A stretch of 64,000 bases of DNA. It comes from Lingula anatina (Eukaryota > Brachiopoda > Lingulata > Lingulida > Lingulidae). Both the position numbers and the translations under genes were made by a program. This document shows, piece by piece, positions 23,346-37,200 of this stretch. The stretch lies in NCBI RefSeq assembly GCF_001039355.2, contig NW_019776148.1, forward strand, positions 29,534 to 93,533, read 5' to 3'. The notes under the pieces were generated by a model. The model saw only the letters and a program-made list of their open reading frames with translations, did no database searches and was not told where the DNA came from. Each line of letters starts with the position of its first letter. The first letter of the stretch is position 1.

Positions 23346-23463
23346 TCATACAGTAATGGACGGAGTGTCAGTGGCGAGGGCAGTGTCGTAAGTTGATCTA
23401 GTTGAGTAATTTCGCATGAGCTGCATCTGCCATTGACGTGGACACGCCTTCCTCAATCTATTT
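23346..23463 (-). CDS. GPCR exon 9: cytoplasmic tail and stop
   Basis: The acceptor TTTGTCTTTTCAG lies before AAATAGATTG. It adds one base to a codon opened in exon 8, giving Lys-Asn-Arg-Leu-Arg-Lys-Ala-Cys, a basic stretch with a Cys that could be palmitoylated. The tail is Ser/Thr-rich and ends SITV, which fits a class II PDZ ligand pattern (inference). The stop TGA overlaps a TGACGTCA octamer at 23,341-23,348. Confidence 0.85.
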
Positions 23464-26400
23464 CTGAAAAGACAAATGTCATTCGCTACAGAAACCTTTT
23501 GCAATATACCCCTTCCAATTTTAAGCTTTTGTTCACAGTGCATGGCAAGTAGACTTTAAAGAATGTGACTAAAATAAACTTGCATTACATTCAGAGCCTC
23601 ACATTGCACAGATATATGTTTTGCCTAAGATGAAAATTGTAATAGTAAAAAATGACATTTACCGCATTCCCATGATATAATGCTCTCATTATATAACTAT
23701 CGAGCAGGCATTTAAGAAAAATGATCTATGAATAATAATATGTAATCATATTAGCCATTTGTTCATGAAACTGAGAAAGTATTCCCCAATTGGCAAAGTA
23801 TTCCCCTCGCCCCCTGTGTTCTAAGACTTTACATTTTGAGGTAAATGTTAAAACCATTGGTCTTAATACACCCTTTTCCCAACGTCGTAAAAATGAGATG
23901 GCTCTGGTACTCACTTCAACTGCGCGCAGGCCGTGGTGTTAAAGATGCCGTAGATGATAGGGTTGAGGAGGCCGTTAAGGGGTGCGCAGCTCTGGATAAA
24001 GTTCACCACCGCCATGTGGTTTTGTTCTAGGTAGACTCCATAGACAAACATTAAGTTGAAGATAAAGTATGGACTCCAACATACCAGGAAAGCTGAAAAG
24101 AGCAGGGTTTAAGGAAACTCACGCGGTATTATGCAAAGGTCAGTGACCTGACCTATTGACCTGACTTAGCTGACGTCAAATACATGTCTGGACACAAATA
24201 CCAGCTAAACACGCTATCAACAAAAAAAAAAATAAATAAGGGCTCATTGGCATCGAAATTAACGGTCTACGCAGATCTATCCAATTCGGCAAGGGCACTC
24301 GCTCATTAAAATCAGCCACCTCTTATTTCCAAAGTACTCGTATAATAACCAGCTGTTCTGTATTCTGCTTAACGTCAAGAGACGGCTAATCTGTTAAACT
24401 GACTGCTTTCAGCTAGAGTCCCCACAGAGTTGAATCGATCTACGTATAAACCCATAGTTTCATTGGAAATGAGCCCTGAAAAGGGATCCGCAGTCAATTT
24501 AAGTGCTTTTAACCGACAGATGGGTTACAGCTATTACTTGAATATCATTTCTATGACAACGGCATTTAGATAAGGGAAGTGTACAGAAAATAGCAAAGAT
24601 CCAGTAACAGTTATAACACGCTTGCACTGGAATAGAAATAAAACTCCGCATAGAAATCAAACTCATTCATGCTGGCAGATTTAACATGACTTTCTGTTTT
24701 TAATGTACATTCGCTTCTCTCTCTCTCTCTCTCTTATACGCATACAGGCCTGCTCATACTTCTACCCGCACAGACATTGACCAGATGGCACATACACACG
24801 AGCACGCGCGCGCACGCGCGCGCACGCACGCATAGACAAGCACACATACACACTCAAACACATATGGACCATTCCCAGACCCTATCGTTCTAACTGTGGA
24901 CCGATCTATCTCCAAGGGGATTCTCGCTAGATTGCAATCAACTTAAGTGGCCTAGGTGTCTGTCACGCCTACTGAAGCTGCTAGGGGCTAATTGATTATC
25001 GTTTAGCAGTAGGCGTGAAAGGTATTTAAGCCGCTTAAACTCAAAGCAATCTAGATATGGGAACCGTGTCATGGGCACACGTGCAAGCACACAGCACTCA
25101 GTCGGTCCTCGAGACCTACCAATGACGATGACAAATGTCATCTTGATAGCCCTCATCCGGGCATGTGGCACCAGTCCACTAGAGCTCTGCTGACACTCAC
25201 GGTGACGCAAGAAACTTTTTCGCTGTAAATTGTCTTCTGAAAGAGAAAAGACTAAAATTGTGAAATATGGCAAAAATGGCTTTTTGTCAATATTAGTTGT
25301 TTCATCATTTGTTTTGGTCTTTAAATATACTACGTTTAACAAAATAATCGAATTGCCGCAAGACGTAAATGATATCAAACTTGGGTTGGGGTGATAATGT
25401 CTAGGGACTGGATAAGATGACTAACAGTAGATAAAGAGACTCTTGATGTGTCCGTCAATAACAAAATAGTATGCTGCACTGTATATCGTCAATAATGTGT
25501 TTGTTACGTCACGGCATCAGGTGCGACATTTCGCTCACAATAAATAACGTAAGTACCTCACAATGAGCGATATCCAATAGACGGGAAAACCAATAACCAC
25601 GACAAATAAGAAGGTGAAACTGTTGGAAGGATGGGAATTATGTATGAGATAACTTGATTAAGGCACTGCGTTTGTACCATTAACTTATCTCAAGTTATCC
25701 ATGTTCACCTGGCCCTGCCCCAGGATAAGTAGGAGGGTTGTTATTGCAATAATAAAACACCAAGCGAGGCCAACCTACAATATTGATGCACCGTTGTCCG
25801 GGAATTCTTTTATGTGCTCTGCGAATTGGAATGATAATTGTGTTCGGTTGTTACACAATGTCTGGTTTAATGTATGTGTTCATGAAAATAAATGTTTTAA
25901 CCTCTAGATCATTTGGCAGAAAGAAAGAGAGAAATAATAAATAAGAAATGAGTCACTAGAGGAGCATTGGCAGTCATAATGGCATAATAAAACAACGAAA
26001 CAAATTAGAAAAAAGAAACAGTTTCTGAAACGTAGCCGCTATCTGATGCCAGAGTATGCAGTTATGTTATTGAAAAAGTCTACCAGAATATTGACTATAC
26101 TTGCTCAGCATAATTTTTTTTTAAAGTTCGATTTCCAGATGTAAGGGGATAGAAAAAAAAAGAAAAAAGGCATCATCCAAGGGAATTGAGCAGCTAATTA
26201 CCCGTGCATTCTGTTGATCTGTTCAATAATTTCAGCGCAGATTGAAATATTGCATTGGCTTCGGTTAGATAAGGTACATAAAATACACCCTAGGAAGACG
26301 GGTTATTATGTTTTAATCCCTTCCAGAGGCTCTGTATTTGTTCGTTCAATACTATTTCAGCACATAAAGGTCTTATTTTAAGCGAGGAAGTGTTATTGTA

Positions 26401-28259
26401 TACAAGTGCGAGTTCTTTTGCATTGCGATTTTTTTCCTATGTTGATAAACACAACAGTATATTTCTTGAAGACTTTGCAATGGTTCCAACATTAAGACAA
26501 AAAAAACAACATAATATGTGTTCTTTATAAAAGTGATCACTTATTTCAGCACGTGGTTTTAAAAAGTAATTGAGGCTGAATATATAGTGTTCATAATAAC
26601 GTCTTTGTTATTGAAACTTAGGACATGCATGTTTACAGTATATGTACCGTCCATAGAATATTGTACATGCTCAGACAGTTTACATATGTACAGACATAAT
26701 AGAGTGCAGCATATGCTGAGAAAGCTTAATTTACTGAATGCATATCGTGCTTCATTTCAATACTTTGGTCTGTCTAAAGCAACTTGTCCCTCTCTTATAA
26801 TGGGAAACGAAATGGTCTTCTTGGAACGTGGCAAATATTCCCGAAACATTGTAACCGTGCACAGGAAATTGAACGAGGCAGCTGCTCCAATATATACAAA
26901 TTGATAAAAAATGATGAGATCACTTGCCTCCTGTCCTGAACCCACATACTAGCCTAGAGTATAATTTGGCGCAAACGATCATGATTAGCATGTCGAGAAT
27001 GCCTGACATTTTAAACAGTGTACGCAAACGTGTGAGTGCTATGTTTTGGGTGGTTTGGAAGGAGTTTAAAACATGTAGTACATGTATTCATCGCATGCTG
27101 TTTAACTTAACGTAACTAAGCATGAATACCAACGAGAATCGAACTTTTCATCAGAGCAAGCACTGTGAAAAATAACGCATGAATAGCCCAAGTTGTGACA
27201 TGTTGAATAGTATTTGAGCGTTTTCAAATATTGATATAGCACGTAGAAGTCAACATGTACCGACCTGTTTTCTTTAAAGTGAGAACGGACAATGTTCATG
27301 CAAGAACGTGTTGTGTTGAAGACAAATAGAAAAACGACTGTGATTTCCCAATGGAACTGCACTTGAGGGACACTAAAAGATAACAGTCCATTTCACTTAG
27401 TAACCTGTTATCTACGACACAAACCAGACAGAAACCCTTTCTTCCAAAGACACAATCAATCCACATCATTTTAGTTCTACATGTCACCGAAGCCATTTTT
27501 TACAAAATAGCAAAATCTCGGTGTTGATGACAGGTTTTTTAGTCAGCATGATACAGAGGTAAATTAGCCATGACGCTTTACGTAGTAAGCCTAACCACTG
27601 AATAGTGAAGCATCAAAAAGAAAAAAGAACAACATTCAATGATGGCATCGTACCATGAAGTGATTCATTGCATGATGTAGGATGTGAAAGAAGGAATTAA
27701 AATTCAAAGCTGCCTAGTAAACAACTGATGACTAGATTGCGTGTTGACAAGTACCTGTGTCGGACTTTTTTCGAACTTCTATCAGTGAAAGCAAAGCTGT
27801 TTCCGGTGGTTCCGCCGCTCTTTTTCCACAGTTTATAGCCGATGAGTACATAACAGCACGTGATCAAGATGGCGGGTATAAACAGCATGGCGGTGGCATT
27901 CAGCACCATGTAAACCTGCAACGAAGAATACACGGTCCATTACACAAATAAACTCACAGCTAGTTTTCTTTCATAAATACGAATACGTTTCCTGGGGCAT
28001 TGGACAGAACACTGGAGTACGTGACGACATAATAATTTCACCAATACTTAAATAAAATAATGGGATTGATACATGAACTAGCCCCCCTCCCCCGTTTATT
28101 TATTTATTTTTCTTATTGAGGTGAAAAGAGACCATTACAACCCATGCAAGTATTTCCCCTTATCTAAAGTTAATTGCTTTATGTGAATCGTCAGCATTGC
28201 TTTATGTGAATCGTCATGTGTGGTTACACATATTCTTTAACTGTCCCTCTGCAACGTAA

Positions 28260-28293
<34 letters not shown>

Positions 28294-31200
28294 ATGCAAA
28301 TACATGTACGAATATGTACCGTCACAACATGCATATTTATGAATAACATCATTATTAGGGTATGGCGATTATCACAGTTGTCCTACCACCATCATCTCAC
28401 CTGCGCCTTATAGACGTCTATGAACATTGTTGAGATACACTGCATCTGGCCATCGGCTAGCTCCATCTCTTGAAATAATATTAGGGTGGGTGTGGCCAAA
28501 ATGGCGGCCATAACCCACGCGGTGACCACGAGTATGACTGCACGTCGACCTGATAAAAAGAGATAATTGTTATTATTAGGGTAGGGTTAATAATAACTTT
28601 TTTATGGAAATCTCTTAAGGAACAGGTGATTTTAGAGGCAAAATGGGCCAAAAAGTTCATTTCTGATGAGAAATTAGAGCTAGGAGCACTCTTTAGGTCG
28701 GTTATTTTACTATTTTTGGAAACGCAAACAAAGCATACGTACTACAGATACAGTAACTGTAGTAATTATATGCATATATATAATTGTATTGAAAAGGGTT
28801 GAGTGAAGCACAAATTTCTAATAAGTGAGTGTTTTCTATGGAAGAAAATGATGCTAAACACACATGTGCAACTATTTTTTTCAGACAATATTTAGGTTGG
28901 TAAAATGACAATTTTCAAAATGGCGGAGAAAACGCCCTAACAATAGTTTCAACATCAACAATTAAAGGACCCATAGTTTGTAATATGTCTTTTCTTCCAT
29001 TTCAAAGGTTGTAAAATATTCTTCTTATGTTAACACTGCCATTGTTACATTTTAAATGGAGTTTGGTCACCTTGTTGGTTGAAAGTTTACTGTCAAGCTT
29101 GACAGAAGAGCCAGATCTCAGTCAGTCAAAACGAAGAGTGGTAAGTTCTGCTGGATGTGAATTATGAGAAAGAATCATAGTTATCGTGACCTCAGGCAAC
29201 CAAAGGGTTAATGTCTTTAAAAAGAGATGAATGGAATATTTTTGTTCTGCGCGTAAGAAGCCGGGGAAGCAATCACTACCATGTACTGAGACCAACAAAG
29301 AAGTTGCCAGAGAAATATCCAATGTCTGGATGTCCAAGAACATTCTTTGAGAACATTTCAACAGAATAACTGCATATTGAGGCTACATATAAAAAGCATT
29401 GTACTTATACACGATGAATCTTATATTATAAACACTCTTTGTCACGTTTTGATTGAAATCTTTCACTTTCGTATATCATCACTTTTAATCCTTGCACTTC
29501 ACAACGGTTAATGCTTCATAACTTCCCAAATATATCATAATCCAACATACTTCTGTTGGGAATGTACTTCTCAAAGATAGGAAAAAATAATTTTGGAGAT
29601 TCAGGTATTGGAGATTTCCTTGGCAACTGCTTTGCTAGCCTCAGCTTATGATAGGGATGTCTTCCGGCTTCATACATGTAAAACAAAAGTGTATCATCCA
29701 TCCTATTGAAATAATTTAGAAAAATGTTCACTTTATGGTAAGGTTAATTGATTCTTCATTATAATTTCCATCCAAAAGATCTTGGGAAATCTTATCACTC
29801 CTCATTTTGATTGATGAAGGTGACTGAGGTGGTTAATTTCCCCGTTTTCGAAGATTCTGGCTCTTCACTCCAGCAGGACAGTTAACTGTCAGCTGACATG
29901 GCAACTGAACTTACTGTAAAATGTACCAATCTCAGTATTAACACCAGAAATGGATTCTACAACCCCAAAAACATAAAAAAGACATATGATACACTATAGG
30001 ACCTCTAATCGTTGTTGATGAAACAAGGTGGGCCGTTTTGGCTGCCATTTTGAAAATTGTCATTTTATCGGCCTTAATAATTGTTTTAAAAAAAAGATTG
30101 TCAGATTTGTGTTTAGCATCAAATTTCGCCTCAGAAAATACCTGTTATGGAATTTCCTTGAGATTTACCCTACCCTATTATTATGGTTACATTTTGCTAT
30201 CTTAAATGACCTCGTGTTTATTGGTTCTTGTAATTGAGATGGAGACTGGTGAGTTTTTCTCTTAGCAATTGAAATGTATTTTTTTAAAGCTTGAAACTCG
30301 TGACAGGAGGCTTACTGATCGTAATAGGCTTAATGATTTTAATGGGATTAACTTTGTTCATTAAAAGGAAGTTGTTGGGATTTCCAGGGTTTGTTTTCGA
30401 CTTTCTTTCATCGTGTATTGTGTGCTTGTATGAATAAAGATTTATATTAAAGTTAAATATTACCAAGATTTGGCAACATTAAGATATATACATCTTTATA
30501 TTTCACAGAATACTGGTTTATCTTGGGACCAAAAAAAGGCTGAAATTTTGATATAAAATTTAAGATCAGTTTTCTGGAAAACATTTATTGCAAAGTATCG
30601 CTCAGGTATTTAAAACAGGTGAGTAACAAAACAAGAAGTCATTCTAATTTTCTTTTGCGATGTTTCTATCATCTATTTTTTAATCTTGTCCGGATATTTA
30701 CAGTAACAGTAAAATCAGTCCTATTTTTATAAATCTCCTTGAATCTTGACGCATAAACAAACCGCGTTGACATAAAGATCGAGATTTTGTCAATAATTAC
30801 TGGTGCAATCTTAATGTCAGCGTGTTGCTTTCAAATGTCACCAGTAAATCTTGGTGATGCAACCGTCTAGCGCACGCCAGCAGAGGCACATATACTGTTA
30901 GCCTAAAGACACTCGGTGGCACTTAGTGACGTCATACCAGACAAGTGTCAGAAACCACACAGTGCGGGGTGCGCATTAAAGCAGAAGGGTTGAAATCCTA
31001 TGCACTGAGAATACTGCACAAAAGTCACATACGCAACATGGTGGCTTTGTACCGCTGCGCTGGAGACTGCAATTCATCAAAATGTACGAAAACAGTAGAC
31101 TATAATCAGGAAAAAAAATTATCAGTGGGTGATTTCTGTCAGCTTTTTTTTTTTTTTTTTTTTTTTTTTTGTTGTCGGAGCGAAATCGCCGTTCTGCCAC

Positions 31201-34200
31201 TATTTATAATTCCACTCTCCCCCAAATCCTGCTAAATATCGCTTAATTTTTTCGCTAATTTGAGAGATTCCCACAAACTCGGCGGGCGATGCTTATTACA
31301 TTTATAAAGATACGGCAACCAAGCAGGATAATTGTCAACTAGAAATACATTTGAAAGAAATCCCCAAAATTGGCATTGAGAATGATCTTGTCAAAGTAAT
31401 AACATGTGATGGCAAAATCAATCAGTCAAGAAGATAAATCCCATGCTGCTCTCCGCAGTTAACCTTCGACGCCATTATTTTTATCCTAAAGAAGATGTAC
31501 TCTTGGTAAAAGAGATGATGTACTCTCACCGTGACAAATGTCACAGAACGTTTGGTGGATATGTTGGGTCTGTTAGTCTAGAAAAGGCCTCTCTCAATCC
31601 GGATCTGAACCCGACGAAAGGTGTTGGTGCGGCAACTGCCTGTCCATGATCTCCGTTTTCAATTAAGTTCCATTTAGAATTCTTTTATCTTTTAAATTTA
31701 TGACAAAAAGGTTTTACGTGTCTTCTTTTGTGGGTTCTTTGATTTATTATCAAGGCACAACTTGAACACTCGGTGGTATTTTGGTGCCAGTTATACAATA
31801 AAACAAAACGTTGGTCTTGAAAAGGCCATACGCCAGTAAACTTGGACACTTTTTTCCAAGATAAATTATTGAAAGTCCACCTGTAAGGGGGATTCTTGAG
31901 TGAAATTGACTCCTAACACGTCCTTTAAAAATAGTGTTTATTATTATTATTATTATCATTTTTATTATTTTATTTTTTTTTTTTTTGAAAATGCTGGCAC
32001 TAACCGCTCTATACGGCAACTTACCTTTGGTGATGAATTTCATGGGGCACAATATAGCGTCCAGGCGGTCTATGCTCATTGAAACGATGATGTAGGTAGA
32101 GCCATAAGCGGATAGCACCTATAAACATAAAGAAATAAAAAAAATAACAGTACATGGATAGGGCTAAGATAAAGGTGAGATTGAAATCAACTGTCACACT
32201 GGACCTTACGAAATCCAGTGTCAATTTTCATCTTTGTCTTTGTTTAAAACAACTTGAGGGATAAAACACTTTGAAGTTAAATTATAGAACTTCAGTGCTT
32301 TACCTCGTAAATATGAAACTCATGTCACCTCAGGCAACATGAGGCGTCAGTTGTTTTCAAAAGCGATATGTGCGGCATCAAGGTTTCACCTTTCATTGAG
32401 AGAAGAAAGTACTGAGAGATGCAACTTAGTCGTTTCGAAGTGATACTGGAGCTGGGATAACAACTCGTCGTATGAGATCCATATTTCAAAATGAAAAATA
32501 ATTCATTATAAACAACTCACAGAAATATAAAAAGCATTCTGTTTTACCACCAAGACGGCGGTTTTCGCAATTATTCTGGAATTTGTTCTTGCCATCGGGC
32601 CTCGTGACCTCCACAGATGGCTACTCTCTGTAATTATCTCTTAAGATATTTTTACATAAAAAAGAGAAAACAAACTTTTGAGATAAAAACCAGGGATTAT
32701 CTTTGAAAGTCGGAACGCATTCATTAACCATTGGTTAGTATGGGAAAATTGACTTCAGCCCTAGGAAAATCCATTTTATTGGGGCGAAAAGGACAGTTAT
32801 TATCCCTTAAAACTTCAGACAGTTCGCTAGCGAAAATAAAAAGCGTAATAGATTGTGTCCTAATGACAATTTGCGACGACAGTCGATAATGTCGTTCTAA
32901 TACAAGTTTTGGATCATTAGTGCTGTGTACTTCGTGTCGCCCTTTTCAAGTGAAATAACTCGGTGTATGTCGCAGAAAGACAGCATGGCGACAACTCCGA
33001 ACCAAGGGCAGCAAATATAATCATGTTTCCGAGTCGTTTCAGTTAAAGTGAATAGCTTGCCGTTTCGCTGGCTTAATGTGAAAAGAAATTTTAATTCGTT
33101 GAACGCCATGCTTGGAATCACTACGTGAATCTTCGTTGTGTTTTTTTTTTTTTTTTCTGGGTGAGAAATATCGAATTACAGTGATGTGACTGGTCTGTAA
33201 ACTTGGCTGTGGGGGTCCGGAGCGAACCATTTTATATCACTTCCCGAACTTCAAAGATACATAAGAAGCAAAAGTAAATAATATGCATCTTACAATTTCT
33301 TACAGAACACAAACAAAATCCACAAAAAGAGCAAATACAAAAAGAAGGAAAAAAGTACAGGCAACAGGAAAAGATAGTAAAACTGCATTTCAAAAAAGAC
33401 AGTCAAACTGCATTTTCTTTAAATTCAGTCGTAAATTTGACCTATTTATTCCCACTCCAGCCCGAAAAGCACTAAAAGTCAACATATATAATATCTGTGT
33501 GATTTTTGCTTGTCAAGACATCAAGTAATGAAACTCTGTGCTGTTTCTTGAAGCCATACTAACAGAAACACCCAGGTGGCATTTGGTCAGTCTTAGTTGC
33601 GATGATTTGATTTTAGTAATCACAGGACATGCATCTCACGTTTATGGCTAGTCTGCATCGTATTATTAAGATATGCAAATGAAAACCATATTGTTTTGGT
33701 CAGGCACATAATGAGCCCACTCTAAAGAGGAGAAATTAGCCTGGCAGGAGATAACAGGTCGGCTCCGTGGTGTAGCGGTTATCACATCTGCCTAACACGC
33801 AGAAGGTCCCCGGTTCGATCCCGGGCGGAACCACTACTATTTTTTTATTTTATACCACTTTCCGAAATTCAGTTCTTGGCCTGTGAAACAGGAATGGAAG
33901 TCCGCTAGGAACCGTAGTCCGCTTCCCATAATTTTGCACAGGTGACATTCGTCCCATATACTGACCCCAATATTCCAACTAACCCTAACCTGTACTAATC
34001 ATATTGGAGCCCGGATTCCATTCATGTTACACCAAAAAAAGGACCAGATCTTTATCAAGATTTGATCTAGCTTCTACCGACGTTTTTTCGCCATTTGTCT
34101 TTCGCCATTAGTCTGAATGACTTCTTGTGACATACATTATTTTCAGACTTATTAGTTTTTTTAAGTACTAACACTTTGTGAGAGACACCACGTCTTGATC

Positions 34201-37200
34201 TATCGTCTGCAACGTCCGGCGTTGTGTAAGTGAAAGACGAACCGACTAATCCGCATATGGTCTCCCCGCCTCCACGGATCCGCAGATCAAATATGGCCGA
34301 CCCACTTGAATGCTTGTTGCGTAATCCCCGCGGGGAATCTATTCAGTGTCTAATAGGGAATCAAGCGGCAAGCTTTTTAGTGAGTCGCCATATTTGATCC
34401 GTGGATGTGTTATTCCGCTGTTCTGTATGCTCTCTAACACATACAAATCAGATGCACTGTGTTCCCTCGTTTGTACATTTGTCATACACAACACCTGGCG
34501 ACATTGAAACGCACCTGCTGCTAACCGTCTATATGATCAAAATACTCGTGAAACATATGTAAATGACTTTAAATCACCATTTTATTCACTTTATAGTGAC
34601 ACTCACTGTTCACAGAACACTTACCTGCATGAACTTGTATAGTTTACAAAGTCCGTCCGTCCCGTGCCATATCACCGTCACTCTGTGGATTAGATCCGGC
34701 AAGACGTAAAACGCCGCCATGGACAGGTCTGAAATTAGGATTTAAGCAGATATAGATCATTTGCTCTCTCTCTCTCTCTCTCTAAAAGCTCAAACACACA
34801 CACTCAAAAAAAAAAAACTCTCTCATCTGCAAAACAAGTAGAATGGCTTAGAGAGATGGACCGGGGTATTTGGCCTTCCAAACTATATAAATAGTGTCTA
34901 ACACGTACAGTTCTGGGAATTTCAGATGTACATGTAGAAACATAATTACTTTTCTCTAAAAAGCGATGTTATCGATCCACAGTTCATATTTAATAACGTT
35001 TCCGAAGGAATTACAGGTATGTAAGATANCCATTTAGAATTCTTTTATCTTTTAAATTTATGACAAAAAGGTTTTACGTGTCTTCTTTTGTGGGTTCTTT
35101 GATTTATTATCAAGGCATAACTTGAACACTCGGTGGTATTTTGGTGCCAGTTATACAATAAAACAAAACGTTGGTCTTGAAAAGGCCATACGCCAGTAAA
35201 CTTGGACACTTTTTTCCAAGATAAATTATTAAAAGTCCACCTGTAAGGGGGATTCTTGAGTGAAATTGACTCCTAACACGTCCTTAAAAAATAGTGTTTA
35301 TCATTATAATCATTTTTATTATTTTATTTTATTTTTTTGAAAATGCTGGCACTAACCGCTCTATACGGCAACTTACCTTTGGTGATGAATTTCATGGGGC
35401 ACAATATAGCGTCCAGGCGGTCTATGCTCATTGAAACGATGATGTAGGTAGAGCCATAAGCGGATAGCACCTATAAACATAAAGAAATAAAAAAAATAAC
35501 AGTACATGGATAGGGCTAAGATAAAGGTGAGATTGAAATCAACTGTCACACTGGACCTTACGAAATCCAGTGTCAATTTTCATCTTTGTCTTTGTTTAAA
35601 ACAACTTGAGGGATAAAACACTTTGAAGTTAAATTATAGAACTTCAGTGCTTTACCTCGTAAATATGAAACTCATGTCACCTCAGGCAACATGAGGCGTC
35701 AGTTGTTTTCAAAAGCGATATGTGCGGCATCAAGGTTTCACCTTTCATTGAGAGAAGAAAGTACTGAGAGATGCAACTTAGTCGTGTCCAAGTGATACTG
35801 GAGCTGGGATAACAACTCGTCGTATGAGATCCATATTTCAAAATGAAAAATAATTCATTATAAACAACTCACAGAAATATAAAAAGCATTCTGTTTTACC
35901 ACCAAGACGGCGGTTTTCGCAATTATTCTGGAATTTGTTCTTGCCATCGGGCCTCGTGACCTCCACAGATGGCTACTCTCTGTAATTATCTCTTAAGATA
36001 TTTTTACATAAAAAAGAGAAAACAAACTTTTGAGATAAAAACCAGGGATTATCTTTGAAAGTCGGAACGCATTCATTAACCATTGGTTAGTATGGGAAAA
36101 TTGACTTCAGCCCTAGGAAAATCCATTTTATTGGGGCGAAAAGGACAGTTATTATCCCTTAAAACTTCAGACAGTTCGCTAGCGAAAATAAAAAGCGTAA
36201 TAGATTGTGTCCTAATGACAATTTGCGACGACAGTCGATAATGTCGTTCTAATACAAGTTTTGGATCATTAGTGCTGTGTACTTCGTGTCGCCCTTTTCA
36301 AGTGAAATAACTCGGTGTATGTCGGGCAGAAAGACAGCATGGCGACAACTCCGAACCAAGGGCAGCAAATGTAATCATGTTTCCGAGTCGTTTCAGTTAA
36401 AGTGAATAGCTTGCCGTTTCGCTGGCTTAATGTGAAAAGAAATTTTAATTCGTTGAACGCCATGCTTGGAAGCATTACGTGAATCTTCGTCGTGAGTTTT
36501 TTTTTTTTTTTTTTTTTTTTAGTCTGGGTGAGAAATATCGAATTACAGTGATGTGACTGGTCTGTAAACTTGGCTGTGGGGGTCCGGAGCGAACCATTTT
36601 ATATCACTTCCCAAACTTCAAAGATACATAAGAAGCAAAAGTAAATAATATGCATCGTACAATTTCTTACAAAACACAAACAAAATCCACAAAAAGAGCA
36701 AATACAAAAAGAAGAAAAAAAGTACAGGCAACAGGAAAAGATAGTAAAACTGCATTTCAAAAAAGACAGTCAAACTGCATTTTCTTTAAATTCAGTCGTA
36801 AATTTGACCTATTTATTTCCACTCCAGCCCGAAAAGCACTAAAAGTCAGCATATATAATATCTGTGTGATTTTTGCTTGTCGAGACATCCAATTAAGTAA
36901 TGAAACTCTGTGCTGTTTCTTGAAGCCATACTAACAGAAACACCCAGGTGGCATTTGGTCAGTCTTAGTTGCGATGATTTGATTTTAGTAATCACAGGAC
37001 ATGCATCTCACATGTATGTCTAGTCTGCATCGTATTATTAAGATATGCAAATGAAAACCATATTGTTTTGGTCAGGCACATAATGAGCCCACTCTAAAGA
37101 GGAGAAATGAGCCTGGCAGGAGATAACAGGTCGGCTCCGTGGTGTAGCGGTTATCACATCTGCCTAACACGCAGAAGGTCCCCGGTTCGATCCCGGGCGG

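Larger units (their letters stand above)
31670..35028. repeat. duplicated block, copy A (left of the N)
   Basis: Begins CCATTTAGAATTC and ends GTATGTAAGA just before the N at 35,029. The whole block, introns, tRNA and homopolymers included, recurs at 35,030-38,406 with only scattered substitutions and tract-length changes. Coding exons, intron and tRNA are equally similar, as expected for two alleles rather than an old duplication. Confidence 0.97.

Noticed and set aside
26587-26904. 105-aa frame in the GPCR intron
   Set aside because: No recognisable domain and AT-biased. It lies within the intron and has no support beyond being open.
33283-33528. Lys-rich frame, repeated at 36,650-36,934
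   Set aside because: It lies in the duplicated intronic block, has low complexity and no domain. The two copies reflect the block duplication, not constraint.
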